The notes under the pieces were generated by a model. It did not search any database and was not told where the DNA came from. It worked only from the letters and a program-made list of their open reading frames with translations. This document shows, piece after piece, positions 25,156 to 36,333 of a stretch of DNA of 64,000 nucleotides. The DNA comes from Typha latifolia (taxonomy: Eukaryota; Streptophyta; Magnoliopsida; Poales; Typhaceae), in NCBI GenBank assembly GCA_019914945.1, contig CM034106.1:5270001-5334000 (forward strand), in the 5' to 3' direction. Made by a program: the position numbers and the translations under genes. Each line of letters opens with the position of its first letter. The first letter of the stretch is position 1.

Positions 25156-26724
25156 ATTGGAGAGAATTTGCTAATTTGAAGAAAAAAAATCCTGAAACCT
25201 TTAATTTAGAAAGAAATTGAGAGATTAGAGAATTTAAGAATGTGTGATTAATTTAGAAAAGTTAAAATTACCAAAGTACCCCTATAAACTAGTTGTTTAT
25301 TTCTGTTAAAAAGGTAAAATGGTAAAAAAAAAAGTGGAGGTCCTATTTTGCTCATTTTTAGAAATTTTTAGCTATTTTTAGAATATTTTTTACTGTTACA
25401 TATTTTTAAAAAAAATATTTCTATTCTTCTCTCTTTTAAAAAAAAGTATATTAAAAATATTAAACAGTACATGTTGCTGATATATGATGGGAGAGGTGGG
25501 GTAAAAAATTATAAAATGGTACAGTTTATAAAATTTCCCGTTGGTTTTCACTGTAGCATAATGGGTAGGCCAAATGGGCGGGCTTTCGGGCCAGGCTGGG
25601 TCGGGCCGGGCTAGGCCGTTTGATCAGGTCTATCTTTACTCCCTTCTGAAGCCACCTCTTCGCATTCCATGTCTTCCGACTACTATTCAGAATAATCACT
25701 AACCACTAGTTTCTTCATTTCATTCGATGCACCATGCTCATCCACAAGTAAATGCATCTCTTCTTGTGCATATTTCAGTGTCTTTTTAACTATGGGAAAG
25801 CATTTATGAAAAAGAAATTAAGATTAGTCAAGGTTGAAAATATCTATATAAAATTGAGAAAAATAAATATTAAACATTACCAAGCTTGGCCTTATTCTCT
25901 ATAGGTACTTTTTTTTATTGTGGATCGATGCAACACCTTATTTTATACCCACTTGAACAACCGAGGAAAACGTTTGGGTTTGATGGCTTCACAAAGTCAA
26001 CATGCTCATAAAACCAACAAGTGAGCAAGACGACGACACCATTTAAATAACATACTTTTCCTTCCCTTTTCTTCTTCATCTCTTTTACTCTCTTATGTGT
26101 CTCAACCCTAGACTATATTAAGAAGTCATGAACAGCAGATGTCCATGAATACTTTGAAAGGCTTTCAATATCTTCCAAATAATGTGTAAGGCTTGGTGGG
26201 CATGTGTAGTTACTTCTTTGAAAAAGTATGCTATTGAATATGAAAAGTATAAAAGAGCAAACAAAATCTTCAACATCACTCTCCACATTACTAGGTGATA
26301 GTTTCTCCAACACCCTGAGAATGATAGAACAATCTAATTTCTGATTATCTTCATCCAAATGCTTCATAACAGAATTTAGGAAATAGTTCATTTCCATTGT
26401 AATATATCTCAATAGGAAGACCAACAATCGGCATATTAATCATAACTGCTACATCCTCCTTTGTTAATGGTAGTGCGAGATGCTCAATCTTAAAGTGGCT
26501 CTCGTGTGGCCAACAAGAGACTAACTCTTGCACCAATGGCATGTTGGCATCAACGCGAGAAAATTCTACCAATCTTGCTACACGAGCGTATGCATCATGA
26601 TATTATTATGTGGCTCTCTCACAAATTTTTGTGTAGCTTCTATGACGACACGAGTGTAGCATCTAGAGTATAAATGTATAGTGTATTCATTTTGCTCATC
26701 TTCTAATTTTTTCTTCTTACTCAT

Positions 26725-28193
26725 ATTTGCCAAAATTTTTAGACTTTTATGTTGCTTAGGATTTTATATTGCTCGCTTAGATTTTATGTGAATTGTACTA
26801 ATTTCAGGATTATCTGCAAAAGGTGCACATTCATATTAGTCTAGTGTACAACATATGTGTATCTAGAACAAAATTTATTGTACAATTAATAGCTAAATAA
26901 GTTATTGCCATTACAGGTAGAACATAGCTTGCAGAACAAATTACAAACTTATGAAGTAAGTCCAGCAGAATTGTTCTAAAAATAGAAAACATTTTAAAAT
27001 AAATTCCAACCCAAAATAATGAACATTAGTAAACTTAGAAGAGATTGTCTTAAAGGAAGATAAAATATCACTAGTCAATTAAAAAATAGAGATATTTGGT
27101 CTGATAAGAGATTCATTCATGTTTGAAATTAATTCATGTACAAACTGATTTCTAGGTCACCATGAATTGCATTTACTATAAGAGCTTTTCCTTTTGTAAT
27201 GCACACCTTATTTTGACTAGGATTCAATTATGATAATTTGGATAGAATGATATTTTGGTTAAATTTCATATGAAACTTGAGCTACAACTATACCAACTTA
27301 GAGGGAAATGCTGAAACCATGGTACTTTAGAGTTCCTTACTACTATTTATGGGTTGAAGAAGCCTCTAGTCTTTACTATATAATTTTATTGCTTCTAAGG
27401 CCCCAAATTTTAGCTTCAGTTTAGTCTAAAATTGACATGTATAATTCATAGAGAACTTTATAAATTTAAGGATGAGAGGAACTAATGAAGATGCACAATT
27501 GGTTACTTTATACAGTTGCAGAATTATTGATATCAAATAACAATTGACTAAAATAATCAAAATTAAACATAAGAGAAAATAAATAAGCAAGAACAAACAA
27601 TGATAAACAAAATAATTCAAAAATATAGAGAAAAATAAGTATTTCATACTACTCAAAACACTCATTACCTAAAATAACCTCCGAGGAGCCATAAGATCAA
27701 CCAAAAATAGTAAAAATAGTGAAGAAGACAAGAAGGGAGCAAGAATTGAATAAAGAAGAGTTGGATGCCTGCTTTGGGGTTTGATGTAAGCAACTTTAAG
27801 GCGAAATATTATGATCGATGCGTGCATTAGGGTTTGATGCATGAGAATGGAAGGACAATGAAGAAAGTAGAGAGGAAGAAGAGGAAGCAGAGGAAGAAGA
27901 TGAAGAAGAGGAAGATGGGCTTGATGTGTGAGAGAGAAAGTTGGGGTTGATGGTGAGGAGAGAAAACCCAATTTGATGTGTGAGGAGAAAAAAACTAATA
28001 GAAGAACAAAAGGAAGAGATTTGAGCGGTTAAAGATTTAATTAATTAGAGGGATTAGATTAAATGGTTGGGTTGAGTTAAAGAAAGGGTAAATTAGTCTA
28101 AATTGATCAAAAGGGCTCAAAATTGCAATTGGATAACTAGGGGCCTATTGGTGCCAATTTGGTGATTGATGGGCTTTTTGGTGCAAATTGCCC
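26725..28193. other. Right arm of MULE-1, non-coding
   Basis: This lies between the start of the PMD-ULP1 gene and the right TIR. It probably holds the promoter and 5' untranslated sequence of that - strand gene. Frames at 27426-27971 are rich in leucine and serine, encoded by simple purine/pyrimidine sequence, and are not convincing proteins. The last 80 bases are the inverse of the left TIR. Confidence 0.4.
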
Positions 28194-28202
28194 TGATATA
28201 AC

Positions 28203-28708
28203 AAACTTTTTTGTCACAGGTCACTGCCTCAAATTCGTAGGTGCATTCCAGATCATGAATTTACTAGTGTCATTAATTTTTGCCATTCCGAAGCATGTGG
28301 TGGTCATTTTTCAGCAAGGAAAATGACTTTTAAAATTTTACAATCTAGTTTTTATTGGCCCACATTGTTTAAATACAAATAATTTCTGTAAAAACCTGTA
28401 CAAATTATCAAAATTTAGGTGCTATATCTAAAAGAAACATGATGCCTCTTAACCCAATCTTAGTTGTAGAATTATTAGATTGTTGGGGCATTTATTTTAT
28501 GAGACCTTTTCCTATGTCCAACGAAAATTTGTACATTTTATTGGCCGTGGACTATGTGTCCAAGTGGGTTGAGGCAATGCCATGCAAAACCAATGATCAT
28601 CGTGTGGTCCTAAAGTTTTTACAGGAGAATATTTTCTCATGTTTTGGAATGCTTCGTGCAATTATAAGTGATGGAGGTAAATATTTTCACAATTGCTTAT
28701 ACGTTTGC
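28203..28708 (+). pseudogene. Athila/Tat-like pol: integrase zinc finger and catalytic core, broken
   Basis: The + strand encodes IPDHEFTSVINFCHSEACGG, then HFSARKMTFKILQSSFYWPT, which is the HHCC-type integrase N-terminus, with stops. From 28439 an open frame gives the core: a first-Asp region reading [14 protein letters not shown], then [18 protein letters not shown], and the second-Asp region [13 protein letters not shown]. It is cut at 28708 by LTR-A copy A4. It continues the RNase H fragment left of MULE-1. Integrase would insert retrotransposon cDNA; this copy is fragmentary. Confidence 0.85.
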
Positions 28709-31700
28709 TATAACGCCCCTGTCCGGCACGGTCACGTGCACGCCCACGTGCCCACATGGCACGTGCGGCTCACGCGACAGATCGGGCAGGGCCCGTCACA
28801 TACAAATACACTCCTATGCACATATAATTATGGCATCATTAAATAAAACCTGCTAACATATCCATGCTTATATAATCCATCACCAAATAAATCATACTAT
28901 TAATCAAATAAATCTGGTAACATATGAATATTAAAGTTTGCAATAATATATACTATACAACTACATAATCGGACATGACCCACACAGTCCACAACAAACT
29001 ATCCAGGTACAACTAAAACAACTAATAAAAAAATACTATGATTCGATATGTATTATACAAATCATTATCTAATACAAAGGAGTACAAATATCAAATACTG
29101 GTACAACTCAAATTCTATATAATTTATCATCTATACCATCTCGCATATATAGCTCACCTCATTATCGCTCTAAAATATCTCCTCAAGATATCTCAAGTTG
29201 CTATCATGTATCACATATCTGAGGGGGTTAGAAAAAAAATAAAGAGAGTTATGAGCAAAAGGCTCAGTGAAAAGACCTTACTCCGAATCAGTAAAGCCAA
29301 ACATAGAGTCAATCAAGTACTAGATAATATGAATCAGAAAGAACATCATGCCATGAATGTGTTTATGAATGTGTGCTTAATAATAATATATAAATAAAAG
29401 ATAGATAATATGTCATAACTGATAAAAGTATATAACCTTTGATAATAAATAAATCTCTATGTCATACTATCATCATAACTCTCTCTCAAATATGACACAT
29501 GATGCATGCCGACCATGACCACACTATGATATCAAATGCAATCATATATGATGTATATTGACAACTCGATAATTAGGTAATCAGAGGATAATAAAATCAT
29601 ATGCATTTCTCAACATCTCAGTCATCAATGTCATCATCATACTAGACCACTATGCATAGTCAACACCCGGTATCCAGTCTCAACATCATGTCTGAAAGCT
29701 CATAGCATACTCTGCCACCCACAAGGAGTATCTCAAATATAACCATATCTTGCCACCCGTTAGGGTATCAATATCCATCCAAACCGGGCACCCTTCTAAC
29801 TGATAGAAACCTCATGAGGATAACTCGCCACATATGCCTTGGCGAATAGCATGTGTCTGAATGTCTGCTGCGCACACAGACTAATGACCTTAGACGTAAG
29901 GCCAACAGGATCGCAACTATGTCGACGATCAATAATCCACCAAGCACGTCCTAACCCTCGCGCCCACTCGGGTATCCTCACGCTTTTTATCAACTATACT
30001 ATTAATCATATTTAATAATTTTCTTCTAAATGACAGATCATATGCATATATCTAGTATGATAATAAATCAATGCAAAACAGGAATTTAAGTGGAACAGAA
30101 ATCAAGAGAAAAGTAATGCAATATAGTCTCCAACCCTATGGTCAACACATGCATACTACTACTAATCATACTCATGCTACAGATCAAATAAACATAAAAT
30201 TATAATAGTACAATCATCTCTATTTATCATTATCATACTCATATCCTAGATCAGTTTAATCAGATGCATGAAAAAATATGCTCGACTGAAGTCATCTCTA
30301 GATAAAGTCATATAATCATGCTGGAGGCCAAAACATGCATATACATAATTATATAATATATCTTAATTTGAGAAAGACGTCTAGGGGATAAAACTACTCA
30401 CTCTTGATCAGAATATGTAAACCATGTATCCCTCACATCCGTCAATCAACTGAGTGATAACTCATCGCTAGCAAGGTCCACGGGGTCTCAAATAAAATGT
30501 TCGGGATCTGAAAATATTTAAGTAGTAGAATGTTAGCCGTTTATCCAATTAGAATTAATTTATATAAAATATGATGATTTATTAGGTTTAGAATTCCTCT
30601 TTTTTATATTTTATTAAATATCTAGATTTAATAATAGATATAATTATGGTAATATAAATATGCTATTATTATAAAAGGCTATCTATGGAATAAGAATAAA
30701 GGTTTGTTCTTTTTATATAAAAGTAGTCTAAGTATATAATTATAAAATAATAATAAGAGGCTTATATATATATAATTATAAAAATATAAGTATAGATAAA
30801 ACCTAATTATAGTTAATCTTTTCGGTTCTTACTCTTTACTTTAATAATCACTAAATACAGGTAAAATAATTATTATCCGGTCATATAAAAATAATTATCA
30901 AAGTCTATTATTTTATTTTTATACAAAATAGTATCTATATCAATAAGGTGCTAGAAATACATTATATATATATATATAATGAAGAGTATATTTATAAATC
31001 TAATGACTATAATTAATGAAGCTAAGTATTAATCTATTATATGCAAGTAATATTATATGTAAATAATACAATTAGGTGTCTATAATATAATAAACTATTA
31101 ATTCTACTAATTATAATTAGCTAATAATTATATTACTATATATATATATATCAATATAATTAATTTTCTATTTAAACTAATTGCATTAGCTACATAAAAT
31201 TCTTAGTTAGAAAGGAAAAGAAAATAAAGCTAAAATAAAACCCATGACACAGTGCTGGTGGACTTGGTCTAGCACTGTCTGCTACAGTGCTGGGCCAAGC
31301 CCTGCACTGTTGTAGTTAGGAGACAACAATTGAGGTGGGAGGAGAAGAAGAAAGGAAGAAGTAGAAAGGAAAAAGAAGAAAGGAGGAGGAATAAGAAGAA
31401 GAAGAGAAGAAGAAAGGAAGGAAGGGGAGGAGGAGCTGGGCTAGCGGGGAGGGGCTCGGCTGCTGCTGGCCAGCCAGTAGCTGGTCTCTCGCCGGCGGCT
31501 CGGTTGCGGCAAATCCGAGAGAGAAAGGAGGAGATAGAGAGAGAGAGAGAGAGGAGGAGGAGGAGGAAAGAGGCTCACCAACGTTAGTGGAGGCGGCGGC
31601 GGCAGTAGTAAAGAGAAAGAGAAATAGTGTTTGAGAGAGAGGAGGAGAGTGAGAGAGAGACCGAAAGAGAGAGAGAGAGAGCATTTGAGAGGGAGAGAGA

Positions 31701-31747
31701 GAAGGAGAGGGAGAGATAGATAGAGAGAGAGGCGGTGGCAGAAAGCA
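28709..31747 (+). mobile_element. LTR-A copy A4, 3'-truncated (about 3.0 kb)
   Basis: It begins TATAACGCCCCTGTCCGGC and runs colinear with A1 through the AT-rich middle (28840-31200), the inverted-repeat region (31249-31312) and the purine-rich tract (31320-31735). It breaks off in AGAGGCGGTGG near 31738 without the GTTACA end. The next bases are integrase C-terminal sequence. About 0.5 kb of the pol gene between core and C-terminus is absent, so one deletion probably removed the LTR 3' end and adjacent pol. Confidence 0.8.
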
Positions 31748-31884
31748 TGGCAATAGAACTCACAAATCCTCAAGATGGTTCTATTTTTAAAGTGAATGGA
31801 CGCCCGCCTTAAACCATTTTTTGAAAACATGTTAGAGGTTGAAGTTGAGAAGCATGATCTGGCCAAGCCTATGTATCATGATTG
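31748..31884 (+). pseudogene. Athila/Tat-like pol: integrase C-terminus
   Basis: The + strand encodes MAIELTNPQDGSIFKVNG, then RLKPFFENMLEVEVEKHDLA with one frameshift after GRPP/GRR near 31808. This is the GAIEL-nP--G--FKVNGqRLKPY motif at the end of plant Ty3/gypsy integrases. It is the third surviving piece of the polyprotein begun at 11084. Confidence 0.8.
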
Positions 31885-31999
31885 ATTAAGAAGACAAATT
31901 TGTACAAACGTATATATGTTTCCTTTTTTGTAGTTACTAACTTTTTTGTAAGGTAATTTGAATTTTATGCTGGCCTTTTATGCATGAAGGTAACATCTA

Positions 32000-32530
32000 T
32001 GATACTATTCGGATCTGATCGAATTAAATCATGAGAACATTAGGCTCGATGAATTGAATCTATTTATCTTTTAATTGATTTATATTTATCTCTTATGTAA
32101 GCCCTTAAGATAAGTCTAATTAAGTTATGTAAGACATTAAGATAGTTCAATTAAGTCATGTAAACCTCTAAGGCAAATCCTAGTTCAAGTCGTATAAGTC
32201 TTTAAGGCTAAGTCCGAGTAGGACTCATTGTACCCAATCTCTATATATAGAGGGGTTGAGCTTTAAGCATTCAAGTATCTAAGCATCGAGAATTAATTGA
32301 GTTTAGTTATTTTCTTACCATTTTTATCAGACGTTAAATTATTTTTAGTTTTTTAGTAGTAGATCTAAGATAGTAACCCAAATTCTATCTCTACTATTTT
32401 AATTATATCTTCTAATCCATACATTTGATTGAAAAAATAGACCCATTAGAACCCTATCTCGTGATGCTACAACTACCTGAATTTTTATAATTTTATTATG
32501 TTCGGATCGATCTAGATTTGGTCCGGAACA
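32000..32530 (+). mobile_element. Solo LTR (family LTR-D), 531 bp
   Basis: It begins TGATACTATTCGGATC and ends GGTCCGGAACA, flanked by a perfect TSD ATCTA (31995-31999 and 32531-32535). It contains a CTCTATATATAGAGGGG promoter-like TATA segment near 32240-32256 and CATTAGAACCCTA near its 3' end, as in the LTRs of the gag-only element at 35733. No internal domain adjoins it. It sits in the tail of the Athila-like element between pol and polypurine tract. Confidence 0.85.
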
Positions 32531-32559
32531 ATCTATCACTTTCGTATTTATCCTCATTC

Positions 32560-32616
32560 TGATGTTTTATTTTTTGAAAATTGAGGACAACGTTGATTTT
32601 AGTTGGGGGGATGGTG
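32560..32616 (+). other. Athila-like polypurine tract region and probable 3' LTR start
   Basis: The sequence TGAAAATTGAGGACAACG then TTTTAGTTGGGGGGATGG is the typical run-up to the 3' LTR of plant Ty3/gypsy elements, with the polypurine tract GTTGGGGGGA at 32603-32612. The 3' LTR would follow from about 32613 (TGGTGGAAACAC), but its right end was not found. Confidence 0.55.
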
Positions 32617-33913
32617 GAAACACTTCATATTGCATGTTTGTTTGTTTTCGGCATGAGCAGATTTTTATTTTTTTATTTTTCTTTCGTCCTTTTATTTATT
32701 TTTCCATATTACTTCACTTCTATATGCTATCTTGGTGCATGTACTGCTGATTTTCATATATTTCCCCCCAAAACGTTTTAAGTTAAAGATGGTGTCAACT
32801 TGATGTTTTGCTTAAGAACTGTATGTGATCATACAATTTCGAGCTTTTAATGCAAAAGACTCACCACATTTTAATAATTCTAATAAAATTAGCTAAATGA
32901 CACACACTTCTACACGTTGTATACATACAGAAGAACTACATCTACTTGAGACTGAACAAACCAAACCCTTTTTGAAAACTCAACTAGAAAATTCATTCTT
33001 ATCCACATCTTTTGTAACATTTTATATGAAATATAAGAAGTGCTTATAATAATAAATCTGACTTTGTAGTTCAGTTGATCTGAGTTATTAAACTTGTAAG
33101 GGTGTATCTACACATTATGCCCTGAGCTATCTGGATTGAGAGTCATTGGTCCAACGCTTGCTAAAGGATCGAACTAGTACTTAAGAGAGTTAGATTTTTA
33201 AAATCTAAGTGGCTAGGTATTGTTGGTAATTTCATGTATTTGACATGAATTTTTATTAACTTTGAGCTAAGTTTTAAGTGGGGCCCACACATTATTAATG
33301 ATGGTTTAATGGTGGAATTAATTTAGCTCAAAGTGTACTTTATTGTCAAATATTCACTTAGTCAAATCTATGAAGAGAAGTGAATGAAAATTGGCTCTAA
33401 AGTGGGTATCATGGCAATGGAAAATAAAGAAAAGTGAGTTTAGTACCATATTGGATATTTAAGAAATGTTAGTATGGTATATAAGTAACAAACTTCTTAT
33501 GGGCTTTGGGCCACAAAAGGGGTACCTATAAGTATATTACCATATGATTGATCCATCTCTTAGGGCATTTGTTATTTAAGATATTTTTTCCAATTTGCAA
33601 ATAACTAAAGGCACGAAGGTTTTCGATGATATAAGATGTAATGTCCAAAAACCTTTGTTACTATTAACACTATCGCTGTTATCGGAGTGCCTGCCGAAAC
33701 ACAATTGAGCAAATCGAATCACAATTTAATAATAATAATTACTAATAATGCAAGAAAGACGAACCATTGGTTGAGCCTCTGACCGAATCAGTGCATTATA
33801 ATATGCTCATCTCAATCAAACAAATTTTTTGTGCTCATGTAATGCAGGATAAGGATTGCTTGACGATGACAAGGTTTGCGTGGCATATAAACGTTGACAT
33901 GTTATCAACTTCT
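32617..33913. other. Probable 3' LTR remnant of the Athila-like element and unassigned DNA
   Basis: By position the left part should be 3' LTR. No matching 5' LTR copy remains in the window to test this. The stretch 33220-33660 (TTGTTGGTAATTTCATG to AATGTCCAAAAACC) may be another LTR but its borders were not resolved. No coding sequence was recognised. Confidence 0.3.
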
Positions 33914-35732
33914 AATTATTAAAGGAAATTTTTAGATAACACCCTACAACATAGGGGTTTTGTTATTAACGCCCTGCATTTGAGCTACTTGTAATTTAGC
34001 CTTTACTTTTGTTTATAACTTTCATATCACATCCTACTATTACTTTAAATATCTTAGACTATGGCTTATTTAATTATACAAATGAAGCTATCAAAATACC
34101 CCTAAGACACTTTCTAACCTAACCCATAATGACCAGGTTTACCAAAATACCTTTGAGAAAATTAAGGCTCAGTCTCCATTTTCTCTTTTTGTTTTAAGAA
34201 AAGTCCGTTTGCTGAGTAGTTCATTCATAGACAAGATTACATTTTCAATTCCCAGATGGACCAGTCCAGATCTTACACGGCTTTGATTGATTTGCTAGAC
34301 AAGCTAACACATGGGCTAACGTATTATTGACCCTATTTGTAAAACACACCTTAACACATGATAACATTCCTATCCACCTAAAACATTCCTAAATAATAGT
34401 CATGATATTCTAATTGATCTCCATCCTTGCCGCCTTTCATTACATTGACCACCTTCTGCGAATCACTAAAGACCTAGCATGAACCGGTACTCTCCATCTT
34501 GCCAATCTCCTTCAACCCTTTAAGAATGGCTAAAGCTTCCTCAACAAGGGGACTATCACAGTGTTCCAGGAAAAGATACTTGCCTAAGTTGAACTTAGTT
34601 GGAAACTTGCATAGCGCCACCCCCACTCCACCTATGAGACCCCTATTCCAGGCAACGTCCACCAAACAAACTATATCTCCTCTTGAGGGAACCTCGACAT
34701 TCTCATCCATCAGAGCGACAAGCACTAAGTTCATCTGCACTAGTTGGCCTTGTGAGTCTCTCAGCTTCATTCAGAACATTCCTTGGATTGATTTATTCCT
34801 TCTTGAAGGCCACCCTATTCCTAGCCTTCCAAAGCCCCCACATTAGGTTGAAAGCATATGTGAGAAGATCACATGAGAGAAGCTCGCTTACAGCAAGCAG
34901 CATGTGTCCATTCTTTGTGGACAATTGTCTATCCGAAGACCCAAGGTAGACGAGAAACCATATTACCCTAGCCGCATTGCATCCCAAAAGTATATGCTCC
35001 GTAGTTTCCTTCTCCACCTTACAAATTGGGCAAGTGGTGTCTATCGACAGGATATGTCTACCCAGGACCACTAGTACAGGGATCGCCCCTACGAGCCAGC
35101 ACCAAAGAAATGTCCTTACTCTTGGGATGGCATAGTTTTTGCACGAAACCACCCGTGAGAGTTTTCGGCTTGCTTCGTAGTTGGAAGAAGAGGCCCCTTT
35201 TGCTAAACATAGTTCTTTATAGGAAGAGTTTGCATAAATGCTCCAATAGGGGTGTGTTTCCAAACGAGCTTATCTGGTATGCTAATAGAGGCCTGACTGA
35301 ATCTAGTATTGAAAACAGTGGCTGTCATATCCTTTGGGAATATTGAGCTCACTAGATTCCAAGTCCAGTCGCCTCTAAAGAGAAGATGGTCACCTTTGTC
35401 ATCTCGTTTGGAAGTTGAAGATCGGAGAGATCGAATTGCGGAATCCAAGGGTCATCTTTGATGGAAACCAAAGCTCCGCTGCCAACTACCTAGTGGACTC
35501 CTTCCCTACGCCATTCCTTGACTTGGAGTAATGATCTCTAGGTTAACGAGGCCTGCTGCTTCTTCCTAGCAGACCACAAGGAACTATTGGCGAAATACTT
35601 TGCTTTTAGTGTCCTGGCCCACACCGCAACAAGATTAGTGAGCATCCTCCATGCTAGCTTTGCCACCAGAGCTTGGTTCACCTGTAGAAGTTTTCTAACC
35701 CTGAGCCCATTGAGATTGAGAGGCTTACAAAT

Positions 35733-36304
35733 TGTTACGATCCGACCACATGGGTTAAGTCGAGTTAAGTCGAGCCGAGTCAAATTAGTTATTTAGCTTT
35801 ATCTTTTTGTTTTGAATTTCAAATAAATCGGATAATCCACATGTGGACGATCTGTTAGGGATTTTACTCCTATAAATAGGGGTGGATATGAGTTGATAAG
35901 GAGCATTGAATTGAGAGAAATCTGAGTTTAGCCAATTATTATTCTCGTCTTTACATTTTTACATTAATTATTGGATTGTCTTTATCTTCATAGGAGTAGA
36001 TAATAACCGTAGATCCCCTTCAAGCATCCAAACCCTAGCTACATTCTACCTCTAGCAGCCACCCTACTACATGGCCGTCTACCACCACCCTTGGCCGTCC
36101 ACCACTCTCTGACAACTGCCACAACATTAAAAATTACAATTCTACCCTCCCTGACTTATCTCCACTATTTTATTTTTATCTTTTCATCTTGATCTCCGAT
36201 TTAGGTGAAACTAGAGCCATTAGAACCCTAATTCACGAGGCTACCTCTACCTCAATCTTCATAATCAACCTATGGGTAGATCATTCCAGGTATGGTTTGT
36301 AACA
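35733..36304 (+). repeat. 5' LTR of the gag-only element
   Basis: It starts TGTTACGATCCGACCACATG and ends GGTATGGTTTGTAACA. It contains a CTCCTATAAATAGGGGTGG promoter segment at about 35866-35884, which is also in the 3' LTR (CTCCTATAAATAGGGTTGG, about 38559). Confidence 0.88.
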
Positions 36305-36305
36305 T

Positions 36306-36317
36306 TGGTATCTGAGT
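36306..36317 (+). other. Primer-binding site, initiator Met tRNA type
   Basis: TGGTATCTGAGT lies one base after the 5' LTR. It matches the common plant primer-binding site TGGTATCAGAGC, complementary to initiator tRNA-Met, at 10 of 12 positions. Confidence 0.75.
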
Positions 36318-36333
36318 TGACGTTCCTCAGAAG

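Larger units (their letters stand above)
21279..25632. mobile_element. hAT transposon, 4.35 kb, nested in MULE-1 (hAT-1)
   Basis: The ends are TAGAGGTGATCATCG and its imperfect inverse ...TTGATCAGGTCTA. The flanking 8-mers are TCTTCACT (21271-21278) and TCTTTACT (25633-25640), 7/8 identical: 8-base duplication is the hAT hallmark. Subterminal regions are rich in GGGCC/CGGGTCGGG words, as in the other two hAT elements of this window. A degraded hAT transposase lies on the - strand. It sits inside an exon of the PMD-ULP1 gene; reading continues in frame on either side of the duplicated 8-mer. Confidence 0.88.
19658..26724 (-). pseudogene. MULE-borne plant mobile domain (PMD) plus ULP1-like cysteine protease gene, broken
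   Basis: Read right to left. A start at 26724 gives MSKKKKLEDEQNEYTIHL. After a frameshift come PMD-type motifs: LVSCWPHESHFKIEHLALPL, then KEDVAVMINMPIVGLPI (about 26420-26530), FVCSFILFIFNSILF (about 26210-26260) and CWFYEHVDFVKPSNPN (about 25960-26020). A linker and coiled-coil-like segment lies at 20897-21142. The C-terminal part is a ULP1/C48 peptidase: HWHLLLVDL holds the catalytic His (about 20165-20195) and QDCGVFVLKY the catalytic Cys (19780-19809). The usual Asp position reads Thr (FYYTSL). Exons are separated by probable introns. Stops and frameshifts show decay, and a hAT insertion at 21279-25632 splits a coding exon. ULP-like genes in MULEs are known (Kaonashi group); SUMO-protease activity is not expected of this copy. 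Confidence 0.7.
11265..28193. mobile_element. Mutator-like element (MULE-1), 16.9 kb with nested insertions
   Basis: About 80 bases at the left end (from GAGCAATTTGCACCAAAAAG) are the inverse of the right end (ending TTTTTGGTGCAAATTGCCC). Both contain CAAATTGGCACCAATAGG and CCAATTGCAATTT in inverted order. Flanking 9-mers are TAATATAGC (11256-11264) and TGATATAAC (28194-28202), 7/9 identical with two transitions: long TIRs and 9-base TSDs are diagnostic of Mutator-like elements. The target is the Athila-like pol gene, whose reading resumes on the other side. Inside are solo LTR A3 (with LTR-B), tandem repeats, a - strand PMD-ULP1 gene and a hAT transposon. Subtracting the nested insertions leaves about 6.9 kb. 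No MURA-type transposase is recognisable, so it was probably non-autonomous, in the manner of ULP-carrying Kaonashi MULEs. Confidence 0.85.

Noticed and set aside
26351..26572. Possible host aminotransferase-like (PMD) gene
   Set aside because: The motif is real but lies between MULE-1 TIRs with frameshifts and stops and is linked to the ULP1 half, so it is transposon-borne rather than a host gene.
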